Positions 1 through 11,855 of a DNA stretch of 64,000 nucleotides are shown here, one piece after another. The notes under the pieces are model-generated. The model was not told the origin of the DNA. It saw only the letters and a list, made by a program, of their open reading frames with translations, and searched no databases. The position numbers and the translations under genes were made by a program. Location of the stretch: assembly GCA_027625915.1 (NCBI GenBank), contig JANTQA010000033.1:868001-932000 (forward strand), read 5' to 3'. The first letter of the stretch is position 1. Every line of letters starts with the position of its first letter. This stretch comes from Anaeramoeba flamelloides. Taxonomy: Eukaryota > Metamonada > Anaeramoebidae.

Positions 1-333
1 AATTAGCAAAATTGTTTGGTGGTTATTATTAATAAATTAATGTATTGAGTTTTGAATTACTATTAATGTAATAAAATTTCCTAATTTAAAAAAATAAAAT
101 AAAAATAAAAATCTTTAAAAAAAATGTAAAAATGAATAATTATTATTTTTTTTTTCAATTTCAAAAAAAAATCAATAACTTAACTACTTTATCTTTGAAC
201 TATTTTGACTTTTTATTATAATTCAAATCTGGATTAAAGACAAATAAGAAGATTAATATATTAGTAGATCAATATCATTTTAAATCTATTTTAAAAAACT
301 TGATGAAATTTAGGCAAATCGGGGTGCTAAGGG
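1..333. mobile_element. TIR DNA element, 3' part, cut by window edge
   Basis: Bases 1-333 match 25,574-25,906 almost base for base and in the same orientation. Both end in the terminal motif GGGGTGCTAAGGG followed by ATATA. The 25.9-kb copy is complete and has the inverted form of this motif at its other end, so this is the right-hand end of a second copy whose left part lies outside the window. No coding capacity is visible, so it is presumably non-autonomous. The high similarity of the two copies suggests recent spread. The family name is unknown to me. Confidence 0.85.
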
Positions 334-1697
334 ATATAAAGCTAATTGTAGCACAAAAGTATTATTTTCCAATTAATAAATGAAAATTTTTATTTCAATA
401 TCCAAAATGTATATTAATTATTACTACTACAGCAAAATTAGCAACGTAAAAATTTAGTGTTAGAGTTAACAAAGGAAGTTTAATTTATTGTCTGAAAATA
501 TCATTTCTCAAAGACGTTGCAAAGTCTTTGTATTTTCTTTCGACTTAAAAACAAGAAAGATATTGTGGAATGTGAACCAAAAATTTTCGTTTTATAATTG
601 GAAAATCATAGTATATTTCCAACCTTATCTGAAATAATTTGTCAAAAACATATATTGGTTAATTATTTAATTTTTTAAAAAAATTGAATTTTTTAGCAAC
701 TAATCCACATTTCGCCACAAATTTAAGAAAGATATTTTACAACTTTGGAGTCTGAATATAGATAATTCAACCTTTAAATTTGCGTCGAAATGCAGATTTT
801 TTTCTGAAATTGTTGTAATTTTCACTAATACAAGGATCATTTTTAATTGATTAGATCAATTATTACTACTTTTACTAATCGATTTTTTAGAGACATCTGA
901 ACCATGTAGCACTAATGTGACTTACACCCAAAAACGACCTACTTTGATCTTGTGTTTCTCCTTGATAGAAGCTAATCACTTAAGTTCATAAAATACTTTA
1001 ATCAAAAAGAGTTAAAAATTTCAAAATGAAAAAAATTTTTCAAACATTAATTTGAATTTATCAGTATTTAAAGCACAGATAAAGAGTTTAATTTCAACTT
1101 ATTCTATTAAGAAATTAAAAGTTACTATTAACACATACTCTTGTCTTCAATGTGACTTCTTCTCTTTGTTAGTGGTTTAGGAAAGAAATATTCTTTGTTG
1201 TGTTTTGGGATTATTTGGTTTTTGAAAAATAAGAAACAAAAAACGCATTGGCTGAGATGTTTTTCTTCAAAAAAAGTTTCTTTTTGAGTGTCGTTTTTTT
1301 TTGTTGTTCGAAATTTTATGTTTTTTTGGGATGAAAAAAAATTAAACAAAAAAAAAAAAAAGCAAACAATAAAAAAAGATAAAAAAAATTATTTTAATTT
1401 GAAGTTGGTTTGCTTTCATCAAAATAAACATTTCCAAAAAAATGAAAAAGAAAAAAAAAAAAAAAATGAAAAATAACAGTTTTATTTATAGATTTTCTAA
1501 GTCAGCCACTGATTGCATAAAGAAGTTTTGTTTAAATAGATTTATGTTTTGAGTTTTTGTGTTGTGTTTTTTGATTTTCAAAAATAGTTTAAAAAATAAA
1601 AAGAAAACAAGACTCAACAATATTACGATTCTTGCTTTAAAGAAGATAAAGCATTGAGAAAAGAAATCTTTTTCTTTTTTTTTTTTTTAAAATTTGT
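334..1697. other. Intergenic, AT-rich, nothing recognised
   Basis: No gene-like exon was found. Short open frames at 1,128-1,476 consist of Phe/Lys/Asn runs made by poly-A/T tracts and show no protein-like composition. Confidence 0.5.
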
Positions 1698-2145
1698 TTA
1701 TCTAAATCGACGTGCTTGTCTTTCAGATTCCATAAGGACAAGAATGTCTCCTTCTTTAACTGGTCCTTTGACATTACGGATTAAATTTCTTGTGTTATCA
1801 TCAATGAATTCAACACGAACTTGGCTAACACCACCTGATGCACCTGTTCTTCCGAGGACTTTTGTTACAGTTACGAGTGTTTTTTCGTCCTAATAATCAT
1901 CAGGGTAGATAATGAAGTTTGAAGAAAAAAAAAAAAAAATTAAAAAGATCTTGTTTAAAAGTAAAATTTAAAAAAAAAAAAGATAACTTACGGTAGACTT
2001 TAGAAACAAAGACCAATTCAAATTAAGTGAGCACAAAAGAGAAATAACAAAGAAAAAAATAAAAATAAAAAAAAAAAAAAGAAAAGAACACATTGTTTAG
2101 TTAAAGGGTTGCTGTTTGAATAGAAATTTTTAAATTCGTTACCAT
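1698..2145 (-). CDS. RPS28: Ribosomal protein eS28 (small subunit)
   Basis: Structural protein of the 40S ribosomal subunit. The main exon is the reverse complement of 1,698-1,889 and encodes 63 residues ending in [10 protein letters not shown], stop TAA. It carries family signatures: [31 protein letters not shown] and ESERxARR. A 3' splice site (TTATTAG) precedes codon GAC. I place the start at 2,143-2,145, where ATG is followed directly by a donor (GTAACG). Splicing joins ATG to GAC, giving [14 protein letters not shown], close to the MD- start of other eS28 proteins and 64 residues in total (usual about 65-69). The intron would be 1,890-2,142. A competing donor (GTAAGT at about 1,990) would give a hydrophobic, un-eS28-like N-terminus from an ATG near 2,093. 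The main exon is near certain; the start exon is inferred. Confidence 0.9.
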
Positions 2146-2671
2146 ATTAATTCTATATTTGTGAAAGAGTTTATGAAAAAAAATGAAAGTCATAATAATT
2201 TTTTTCAAATCAGTTTAATTCAACCATAAACAATGTAATTGGATCTTGTACAAGGTTTGGTTTGTTATAAAAGTTTTTGATGAAGAACATACTGTTCTTA
2301 AAATAAATAGTAGATAATTTTAAATTCAGTACTTTTTCACTACACATGCCAACAATTATATATGAAATCATTGAAAAATCATTTAAATTTCATACAAATT
2401 CATATTTTTTCTTTTGGTTATAAATTTTCATTAAAAATTCATTGGAATTTCATTTAAAAATAATTTAGGAAAATTAAATGAAATTTATATGAAAATTTCA
2501 TTCAAAAATAATTTTATTTTCATTTAATTTCATTTTAAAAAACAATTAATGAAAATTGAATGAAAATGAATCAAATAATATTTAATTATAATAAAAAAAA
2601 ATACTCGATTTTTTCGAATTTAGAAGAATTAAAATTTAAAAAAAAATAAGTTTCTGTTTATTTTACGATTA

Positions 2672-2872
2672 TACAGTCAGTTTCACTTTTAAGGCACAAA
2701 CTTTCAACGAAATTTAAGACACAAAAAAAATCTCAAATTAAGGCACAAAATTCAAATTCTAGTAAAAATAAATTGTAAAAAAAAATATTCCAAATATTGT
2801 GACTTAATTTGAGATTTTTTTGTGCCTTAAATTTCGTTGAAAGTTTGTGCCTTAAAAGTGAAACTGACTGTA
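2672..2872. mobile_element. Palindromic Tc1/mariner-type MITE, copy 1
   Basis: A nearly perfect inverted repeat begins TA-CAGTCAGTTTCACTTTTAAG and ends with its reverse complement and TA. The arms are about 85 bp with a short A/T centre around 2,760-2,795. TA at both ends is the target duplication expected of Tc1/mariner transposases. No coding sequence. The RNA from either strand would fold into one long hairpin. Confidence 0.9.
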
Positions 2873-3220
2873 TTCGGATTTTGGAAGAAAAAAAAGCTTG
2901 TTATTTGACAAACTATCTTAAAATTCTTATAAAGTGAACGATCGATCTTTGAAGAACCAAAATAATAAGTAAATACCACCAAACACAATATAATATTTTT
3001 TTTATTCTTTAGCAATTGTTAACTTAATTGTTAATATGTTTTCCTTCTCTCATTATTAATAAATAATTGAATACTATATTGGAGTTTATTTTTTTAATTT
3101 CAAGATTCTTTTTAAATTCTTTTAGCATTTACTATCCAAATTACTTAAATATTTTTTATGGTCAATTCCCCCCCTAAAAAAAAACAATAAAATTTTTGAA
3201 TTAAATCTTTAAAATTCCAG

Positions 3221-3423
3221 TACAGTCAGTTTCACTTTTAAGGCACAAACTTCAAACGAAAATTAATACAAAATAAAAATCTCAAATTAAGGTACAAAAT
3301 TTTTAATTCTAGTAAAAATAATTTGTAAAAATTTAAAATTCCAAATTTTGTACCTTAATTTGATATTGTTTTGTGCCTTAAATTTCGTTGAAAGTTTGTG
3401 CCTTAAAAGTGAGACTGACTGTA
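3221..3423. mobile_element. Palindromic MITE, copy 2
   Basis: Same TIR (CAGTCAGTTTCACTTTTAAG), same size and TA flanks as the copy at 2,672. It differs by scattered substitutions in the arms. Confidence 0.9.
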
Positions 3424-3746
3424 TTCAAAATAAATTCCACAATTATTTAATATGAAGAGGGTAAATTGATAACATTTTAAGTTTATTTTTTTTTCAATTT
3501 TTCTTAAGTAGCTAGTCTCTATTAAATTTTTTTACCAATAACTAAATAAGGAATCCTTATCTTGAAATATGTTTAAAAAAGGAAAATAGACAGGTTTTTT
3601 CAATGTTAGAGCTTTTAGTTTTTGTTTTTTTAAAAGTAAAATTCTGTCAAAAAAAAGTGACTTTTAAAAAATTTTTTTAAACAAATATCTTAAACAGATA
3701 AAAATTTTTTGATTAATTTTGGATTTAATTATTTTCTCAAAAATAA

Positions 3747-3946
3747 TACAGTCAGTTTCACTTTTAAGACACAAACTTTCAACGAAATTTAAGGCACAAA
3801 AAAATATCAAATTAAGGTACAAAATTTGAAATATTTTTTTTTACAATTTGTTTTACTAGAATATGTATTGTGTGCTTTAATTTGAGATTTTTTTTGTGCC
3901 TTAAATTTCGTTGAAAGTTTGTGTCTTAAAAGTGAAACTGAATGTA
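3747..3946. mobile_element. Palindromic MITE, copy 3
   Basis: Same family as the copies at 2.7 and 3.2 kb, TA at both ends. The right terminus is slightly diverged (ACTGAATGTA). Confidence 0.88.
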
Positions 3947-4057
3947 ATTTTTCTCATTTTTAAAAACGAAAAAAATCATTTCTAACTAGTGAATATTTTC
4001 TATTTCGCTTCTATTCATCCAACTTGAATCTATAAAGAACTCAATTTGTTTTATCAA

Positions 4058-4259
4058 TACAGTCAGTTTCACATTTAAGGCACAAACTTTCAACGAAATT
4101 TAAGGCACAAAAAAATCTCAAATTAAGGCACAATTTTTTAGAATTTTAATTTTCACAAATTATTTTACTAGAATTTGAAATCATGTGCCTTAATTTGAGA
4201 TTTTTTTTGTGCCTTAAATTTCGTAGAAAGTTTGTGCCTTAAAAACGAAACTGACTGTA
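4058..4259. mobile_element. Palindromic MITE, copy 4
   Basis: Same family with both TIRs and TA flanks. Only about 110 bp separates it from copy 3, so four copies lie within 1.6 kb. Confidence 0.9.
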
Positions 4260-4487
4260 ATAACTTTTAAAAAAAAATAGTTCTTATTCTTTTCTTTGAT
4301 TTTTTTTGACTCTGACAAAAACTTTTTGGATAGTAATTTTAGGAACACTTAAAAAACTTCAAATCCAACAAAAAAAAAAGAGTGTAAACTGAAAAAGTAG
4401 ATTCATGAAAAAAAAAAAAGAATGGTACAAGAAAGGAAAGAAAATCTTTTATTAAGAGTAAAGTATATATTGTATATTTTTTTTGAA

Positions 4488-4598
4488 TCAAACTGTTTTT
4501 TCATGTAAATCCAAAAAAAAAACCTTTTCAGGTTTATTTTTCAAACGCTTTTTTGTACTTCCTCCACAAACATAACAAGGTTTTGCTTTCTTGCTCAT
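4488..4598 (-). CDS. Tiny CxxC protein or first exon, unrecognised
   Basis: The minus strand reads ATG then MSKKAKPCYVCGGSTKKRL and on to a TGA at 4,488-4,490, 36 residues in all. The first 25 codons are less AT-rich than their surroundings and look protein-like: a basic N-terminus and one CYVCGG zinc-ribbon-type knuckle. The tail then becomes Phe-rich where a T-run starts. That change, and the GT just after the Lys codon near 4,524, suggest this may be a first exon whose second CxxC lies in an exon I cannot find. I do not recognise the family. It could also be chance. Confidence 0.35.
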   Translation of the reverse strand: MSKKAKPCYVCGGSTKKRLKNKPEKVFFLDLHEKTV

Positions 4599-5225
4599 TT
4601 TTTTTTCTATTTTTTGTATTTTTGCAAAAAGATGAAAAAAAGTAACTTTCAAAAAAGTGAAAAAATGTATGTTTTTTTTATTTCTATAAAAACAATAACT
4701 AAATTAAATGAATGTCATTTATCAAGATTTCAATACTATACTAAGAAGTTTTTCACTTTTATTTCAAATCTAAGTTAATGGCAAAAAAAATTCTAAATCT
4801 CTATTAAATTTACCTAAAAAAATTGAATATATACTAGTCCCTTAAAAATTTCAAAAGAAAATTATGATTTCCGCCCTTTTTGAGAAAGAAAATTTGAAAA
4901 ATTAGCATTTATTGTTGATAAATGATGTTTTCATCTAAATATTACCGATTTCTGGATATTGTCAAATTTTCTTAAGAATACTTATTGTTTCACAAATAAT
5001 AATTTTTTTTTCAAAAGATACTTTTTTGATGATCAGATTCTTTTTATGGAAAAGTCATTTTTTCCATGAAAATTTATAGTTTTTTACGAATACAAAACAA
5101 ATAATAATGGGGGTTAAACAAAATAAAAAAATAAATTCGAAATTCTTGTTGTTTATGATCTTTGATTTTGGTAAAAAATACACCCTTTTAAAATAAATAC
5201 AAAAAGAAAAAAAATAAACTTCTTA

Positions 5226-5428
5226 TATCCAGTTCCACTTTTTTGGTATAAACCGTTGACGGAATTTAAGATACAAAAAAAATCTCAAATTAAGGCACAC
5301 AATTGGAATATTTTTTTAAAAAACGTGAAATTTTACTTGAATCCGAATTTTGTGCTTTAATTTGTTAATTTTTTTGTAACCTTAAATTTTCATTAAAAAT
5401 GTACCTTATAAGCCGAAATGTCTTTCAT
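5226..5428. mobile_element. Palindromic MITE, degraded copy 5
   Basis: Recognisable by CCAGTTCCACTTTTTTGG at the left, the inner AATCTCAAATTAAGGCAC motif, and a weak inverted right arm. Many more changes than copies 1-4, so probably older. Confidence 0.65.
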
Positions 5429-5959
5429 TGGTCTAAAAAAGTGAAATGTTCTTTTTGCTTTATTAAATTGGCATAAACCATCAAATACGGAAATGCAAAC
5501 TATTTAATAAATTCATTTGAACTGGCAGCACATATCTATAACATGTTTAAAAAGTGTTTTGACTACAAAAATAAATGAAAAATTTAATAATTTAACGCCA
5601 GTATATAAATATGAGTGATACCCATTTAATAAATTTTAAAAACAATTGAGAAGCTGTTTAAAGATTATATTCTAATTTTTTGACTATATAAAAATAGAAA
5701 AAGATCATTATTATTTATTTAGAGAAAGTCACAATTAAAGAAAATTTGTCAAATATAAAAAAGAGAAGAAGAACATTAATTAATATATATATATATAAAA
5801 ATATTATCGTTTTCTAGGCCAAATAGAAACTATCAGTGCCCTTGGTGCATGTGAGGAGCAAAAATCCTAAAAAGATCATCATCAAAGGAAGTGAGTACAT
5901 TTCCCCGTTTTGTAAATAATTTAATTGTCAGTTCATTAAAAAAAAATATTTTTTTTTGA

Positions 5960-6420
5960 AGTGGCTTCAGATATTGATACCTTGAAACCAAAACACCATT
6001 CATTCTCAAATTGTTTATGAAACGAAAATGAATCAAATTAAATCAAGGTTGAATCTTTAATTTTTTTTCTCTTGTTTTTGATTAAATTTTTGGTTTTATT
6101 ATATTTAATTTTGGATCTAGAAATGTTTCAGGTTGAATTCTGACAAACAATTAATCAAAGAGTAAACCAAAAAAAAATACACCGCAGGTGGTGTGTATTT
6201 AAAACAAATCTTTTCTTTTTGAAGACCAAACACAAGAAAGATCACATTTCCAAAGATCTTTTTGAAATCAAGAATAAAAAAATCCAAAATATACTTTAAC
6301 ATATTTATACTTTATCTTCTTAATTTAGATCAATCTCGGGGAGAGATTGTCTTGAATTCCTCACCATTACTATTTATTAAAATTTCCAATCTCACTTTTT
6401 TATAAATTTGTTTTCAAAGT
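5960..6420 (+). repeat. Interspersed repeat R1, copy 1
   Basis: About 450 bp that recurs in the same direction at 62,390-62,790 and inverted, in part, at 53,985-54,165. Shared landmarks are GATTAAATTTTTGGTTTTAT, AGTAAACCAAAAAAATA followed by a small CACC/GGTG hairpin, and GAAGACCAAACAC followed by GAAAGATCAC. Long open frames on the minus strand within it look non-coding. Ends and target duplication were not resolved, so the class is unknown. Confidence 0.65.
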
Positions 6421-9349
6421 AAAATTTTAAAAGTATTTTTATCAAAATAAGCTAAAACTAAGGGTAATAATCCTTCAATGATTAAAATAAAGGGACTCAA
6501 TTCTCAGAACCAAAAAATTGTTACCTGAGGTTCAACTCAAAGGAAAAGAATAATTAGAAAAAAATTAAAAACATAGGTCATAATTATTTATTTTTCTCAT
6601 TTTCAGTAAAAAAATAATAATCAAATCAGACAAATACATCCAATAAATCTTTTATTTCTGTAAAGGAATTAACAAAAAATATCATATTTTGTAAACTAAA
6701 TCCATATAAAATGAATTTAAATGAAACTAGGATTTTTAACAATTCCTTTTGGAGTCTTCTTTAGAAATAAAAAGTAATTTGTTTTTCCAAAATTTTTCAA
6801 AAAAAAAAAAAAAAGACCTTCCTAAAAACTCAAAATATAACCCAAGTAAAGAAGAAGAAAGTGTATCAAAAATTCAAGATAAGACCAAGAAATATATGAT
6901 TTCTTTCATTTTTACAGGATCAATTTTTTTATTATTTTGAATTACTTTTTTTTTATTGGTATCTAAATCTATTATACTAGGATAAAATACATACCCCTTA
7001 TTTTACTAAAATATCACTTTATTTGGTTAAATAAATGATTTGGATATTTTGATTTCAAATAAACTATGTCTTTCAAAATTGATTAAATAAATAGAGTGTA
7101 TTAATTTTGCAAAAAAAAAGATTTTAATTGTAGGAAATTTGGATTAATTACAAAATATTAGAAACAAAAGTAATAAATATTTTTTTAACCATTGACACTA
7201 ATCCAAGATATAAACCCAAATTTTAGTTTGTAATCTGGATATAATATGCTCTTAGTGTGTACAATATCTTCCTGTGTTCAAATACCTTACCTAAAAAAAA
7301 ACATTATTTAATTGTTCTTTGTTTGTCAGAACTCTTCAACCAAAGTTATTATTATAAATGTTATTCGCAAAAACATTATTATTTGAATAAATTATTTTAA
7401 GTATTGTAAATCTGTTGAAAATACCCCATATTTAATAAAATGGAAATAAAAGTCATCAACTCTTTGGCTTTTATGTTATTAATTATCAAGTTAAATCCTG
7501 AAATTAAAAAATGAAAAAATAGTTGCTTTTGGAAGTTCTTAATTTGATTATTAACTTTTAAAAAACTACTATTTTAGGTTTTTAGTTTTCGATTTGGAAA
7601 ATCAATCAAAAAAAAAAAATCACCAATAAATAAAATTTTTAATAATGATCATTTGTAAAAAAAACTAATAATTTATTATTCTTGAAAATTTTAAAAAGAA
7701 TTTGGAAGAGTTACAGAACGACAGATCACTAGTTTCGTTTTTGGTTTAATTACAATTATACCTTACTTTAAATAAAGACAAATCTATGCACAAATAAATC
7801 CCTTAAATAATTATTAGGTGGGATTTTAAAAAAAAATAAAAGAAAGTCAATTAAACTGTAACTGAATAATAGGTTTTTTTTTCAGATTCTATCCGCTTTC
7901 TTGTTCTTCAAATAAACTAAAAATATAAAATAAAAAACAAATGTGTTGTTCAACAAAAGAATCGAATTTATCAGTGGTTGCATAATTGAATACCAAAAAA
8001 ATTTGTTTCCAAAAAATAAAGCAAAGAGTATCCTTTTACAAAAATTATTTCTACAATTTTGGTTTCTCATTTTTTTTTTAAAATTTCTTCATTTTTTTAA
8101 TAAAATTTTTTTTGCTTTTAGCATAGATTTTTTCCTAGATTTTATTAGAAATGAGCAATTATCCGTAAGAAACTCCTTTTATTAAATTTTTAGTTTTAAA
8201 AAGTTCTGAGCTTCAAATTAAAAGCCTATTCCCCACCATACTTTTTTTTTGCTTGTATTTTTCTTTTGACAAAATAGAAATAATCGTTACCCATACAACC
8301 ATTGTAAGTGACAAGATTTTAACACCAACCAAACCAAACAAACAAAAAGAAAATTTATCAACTTTTTTTTTTTTTTTTTTCTTTTTTATTTTCCTTTTCT
8401 TTGTAATTTAATTTGCCACAAAAAAAAAAAGATGTAAGAAATTTCTTTTGGTTCTTTTTAACGATTCCTATCTTTTCTTTTCCACAATTTTTCTCTCTTC
8501 AGAACGACCAATCGTCAAAAAACAACAAACAAGTTTGTTGGATTTACTATAAAAAATTAAATAAAATATAATAATTTTGAGTTCGTGTTTCTTTAAATGA
8601 ACAACCATTTTGAAGTGTTATTTTAAAAAGCAAAACAAAACCCCTTTTTTCTTCGGTACTCAAAAAAAAAAATAACATATTTCAAAATTGGTAAGACTCT
8701 CTTTAATCAAATAATTCATCACCCATAAATTTTTAAGAAGACTTATTCTTTTTTCTTTATTATATTGTAAAAAAATCTTTCATCTAAAAAACACTCGATC
8801 TCTTCACCTTCAAGACAAACGTTTATTTTTTCATCACTTAAATTTCTTTTAATTAACGAAGAGACTATTAACCAATATAAGACAATTTGTTCGAATTCAT
8901 AATTTTAGACTTTCTGATCTTTTAAAATTAGAACTTTGATTTTCTTATAATCGTTTTAAAAAAGTGAGGACTTTTTTAAAAACTTTTATCAGGCTTTCTA
9001 TTTTAAAAAAGTGAAGGCTTTTTCAGAATTAAAATTTGAAGAAAATTTTCTGTTTTAATAAAGTAGGGATCATCCTTTAAATGCGAGGTAGAGACTTGGA
9101 GTGTGAAGAAAAGCACTTTTTTAAAACAAGTCCAAACTTTATTAAAACACAGAAAACTTTCAAAAAGATTTAATTCTGACAAAATTATAAAAAAATAGTT
9201 TTCATTTTTTTAAAATGACTTGACCCATTGCTTTGAAATTTTGGATTTTTTTTTTTTTTTTTTCAAAAACTTTGGATCAAAAATTTTTACACTTTAAAAT
9301 ATTAATACTCATTAACTTAAACCTGCTTTAATATTATGTTTTGAAAAAT
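6420..9349. other. Intergenic, nothing recognised
   Basis: Poly-A/T runs, no gene-like exon, no convincing inverted termini. Open frames at 7.9-8.2 kb are A/T-run artefacts. Confidence 0.45.
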
Positions 9350-9702
9350 ATAATAAATTTCTATTTTTGAAAACTAAATTGAGTTTAAAATTCTTCTAAT
9401 GACTGTACCCAAATAGTATATCGAGAAACTACTTGAACGAGAAGACACACATTTTGTCACTTCAAAATTCTCTCTTTACCAGACTAATTGTACAACTCTT
9501 AGTTCTTAACAATAAATCCGAAAATACAAAAAATTTTATGATATTTTAGAAAACTAAATTGAGTTTAAAATTCTTCTAATGGCTTTGTATATTTTAGATA
9601 CTCTTTGAATTAGGAGACACAAATTTAGTCACTTCAAAATTCTCTCTTTACCAGACTAATTGTACAACACTTAGTTCATAACAATTAATTCGAAAAAATA
9701 CA
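9350..9702 (+). repeat. Tandem duplication related to a LINE 3' tail
   Basis: Two direct units of about 180 bp (from about 9,350 and about 9,545) share AAACTAAATTGAGTTTAAAA near the start and TCTCTCTTTACCAGACTAAT near the end, with divergence between. The reverse complement of the same sequence lies at 27,240-27,372, inside the 3' part of a LINE fragment. These units may therefore be LINE 3' ends or a SINE sharing that tail. Confidence 0.6.
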
Positions 9703-10044
9703 AAAAATTGAGATTTTTTTCCCTCTATTTGTGATTATTGGTTTGTTTCAAAAATTTTGGAAACACGTTTACTTAATTATCTTCATCTAAAACTCTTTAT
9801 TTTTTTGCTCTTTCAAATTGTTAAACCAAATGATTAGAAAAATACAATTGTCTTTATTTGAAATAATTGAATTCTAAAAGAATAACAACTCCTTTACTGT
9901 TTCCTTTCACTTCTCGAAATAATTTTAAATTATTTATTTTGGATGAGGTTGATGCACAAATAAAAAAAGCCTCCAGATAAAAAGGATTACGATGAATACT
10001 TGTTATTATATGCTTTGGTAAATGTTGGGCCCAAATAACAGATC

Positions 10045-10078
10045 AAACAGAACAGAACAGAACAGAACAGAACAGAAC
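10045..10078. repeat. (AACAG)n microsatellite
   Basis: Pentamer AACAG repeated about six times without interruption. Confidence 0.9.
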
Positions 10079-10294
10079 TTTTAGTTTTTATTATATTGGT
10101 GATTTGGCTAGCTCAAAACAAAAGCTTTGATACATTTAAATTCACTTAATTATTTGTTGTTGGTGTGTTTAGGAAATCAAATCAAAACATTTTTTTTTTT
10201 TTTTTTTAATTAGAAATTTGATTGAAAATTTTTTAAAATCAACACATCAAGATAAAGATCATTAAAAAAAACTTTTTTCAAAAAAAAAAAATTA

Positions 10295-10565
10295 AACATT
10301 CGATAATTTTTCACTTTTTCATAACTTGACTTTAAATAAACTTCTATTGGTTAATAAGAGATCTTGGATCAAAAATTATTTTTTGAGATATTTAACAATT
10401 TAAACCAAAAAATCCAATTTTTGAGGTTCTATTAAGATTTTTTTTCAAATTTAATCATAAAAAATAACTAGAAAGTTTTTTTCACAGTTAAGCGGTTATT
10501 TTAATATATTTTAAAAGTATTTTAAATTTAATAAATATCTTTCAAATGTGAAAATCAATTATCAA
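10295..10565 (+). repeat. Interspersed repeat R2, copy 1
   Basis: Matches 19,570-19,850 in order: TTTTTCACTTTTTCA, then a TTAATAA stretch, TTTTTGAGATATTTAACAAT, TTTTAAAAGTATTTTAAA and AATCAATTA. Diverged, ends uncertain. Confidence 0.5.
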
Positions 10566-10633
10566 GGCTGATTAAAGAATTATTTATTGAATTAAATTGA
10601 AAAAAATATTTTTTTTTGAACCCTAAAAAAAAG

Positions 10634-10685
10634 CTAGGCACTTGACGGCACTCAACGGCACTCAACGGCACTCAACGGCAATTGA
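10634..10685. repeat. Minisatellite, unit CGGCACTCAA
   Basis: About four copies of a 10-bp unit (CGGCACTCAA and variants), much more GC-rich than the surroundings. Similar GGCACTCTAC strings end the LINE 3' regions at 29.4, 30.0 and 39.6-39.8 kb, and a TTAGGTTTTCCTGAG palindrome arm follows at 10,699, so this is probably a LINE 3' remnant. Confidence 0.7.
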
Positions 10686-10869
10686 AGGACACCTTCTGTT
10701 AGGTTTTCCTGAGTTCATGAGAATGGAGTAAAATCAAAGAGATTTTACTAAATTCTTTTGAATTATGTCAAACATCTAGGAAACAATATTTATCTTTAGT
10801 AATTTTTTTTTTTTTTTTCTATATTATAGTTTTATTTGATGAGTAAAGCATTTTTAAAACTATAAGTTA

Positions 10870-11160
10870 TTATCTATTAAGGTAGATATCTCAAGTTGAA
10901 TTAAACTAAAATTCATCCATCCATTTATTTACCCCTCAAAAAAACAAAAACAAAACACATTTTTTTTTCTTGACTTGAGAGTTTTAAAAATAGCAGTACT
11001 GATAATAACAATAAATACAATAGCCTCAAGGATTTAAAGATCTGGAATGTTGGGTATATTGTAAATAAACCTTATTGACAAGGATGAAATTTTAATTAGA
11101 AGTATTAGCTTTGTTCAACTTGAAATTTTTAATTTTGGTTTTTCATACTAGTGATGTGTA
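10870..11160 (+). repeat. Interspersed repeat R3, copy 1
   Basis: Matches 21,330-21,512 plus 22,037-22,110 (one copy split by a MITE) and, inverted, 63,320-63,480. Landmarks: GCCTCAAGG, TATATTGTAAATAAACTTTA and CTTGAAATTTTAAA. No coding capacity seen. Confidence 0.5.
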
Positions 11161-11855
11161 AAAAATGATTTCTTAATTTTTAAAGTTTTTTTTTTTTTTT
11201 TTTCTACTCAAATTGTAATTTTTCCCAAAACCGTAAAAATTTAGACAACTATTTTTCACATTGAATAGCCTTGATCTCAAAATAACAATTAAAAAGAATT
11301 CTTTTTAATTGGATTTTTTTCTGATTCAAAAAATTGAGTTAAAAACAACATTTTACTTTTGTAAGTTTGAGAAAACCTAAAGGAGCACCACCGAATGTAT
11401 GAAAACCAAGCGTTTTTTTTTTTTATTTCTTTATTTATTGTTTTTGTTTAGAAAAATAGGTACTTTGCTTAAAATAATTTTTTAAAATTGATACATAAAA
11501 AATTTTTAATAAAGCACTGATAATTTGTGTAATAAAGTTTTTCATCTGTTCTCAAGATATTTGGTGGCTTTTTGGTCACATTTTTTTCATAAAAAACCTA
11601 TCAAAGATAATAATAATAAAAAAAAAAAAACATAACAATTGATTTCTCGAAATATTCTGTTTTTATTCTGAAAATATATTTGAATTTTATTAACAAACAC
11701 TAAAAACAAAGAATTCTAAAAGGCCGATTTTAAAAAATTTTTTTTTAAATTGTATCAGAGAAAGAAAAATTAAACTCAAAAATTTTTTTTTTCTAATAAA
11801 AATATATTGAAATTTTTTTTTTTTATTAATTTTATCTACACAAATATTTTAATTT

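Noticed and set aside
5521-5545. GGCAGCACATAT as the 5' end of a U6 snRNA
   Set aside because: Only about 12 bases resemble U6; the conserved central region and the 3' stem are absent.
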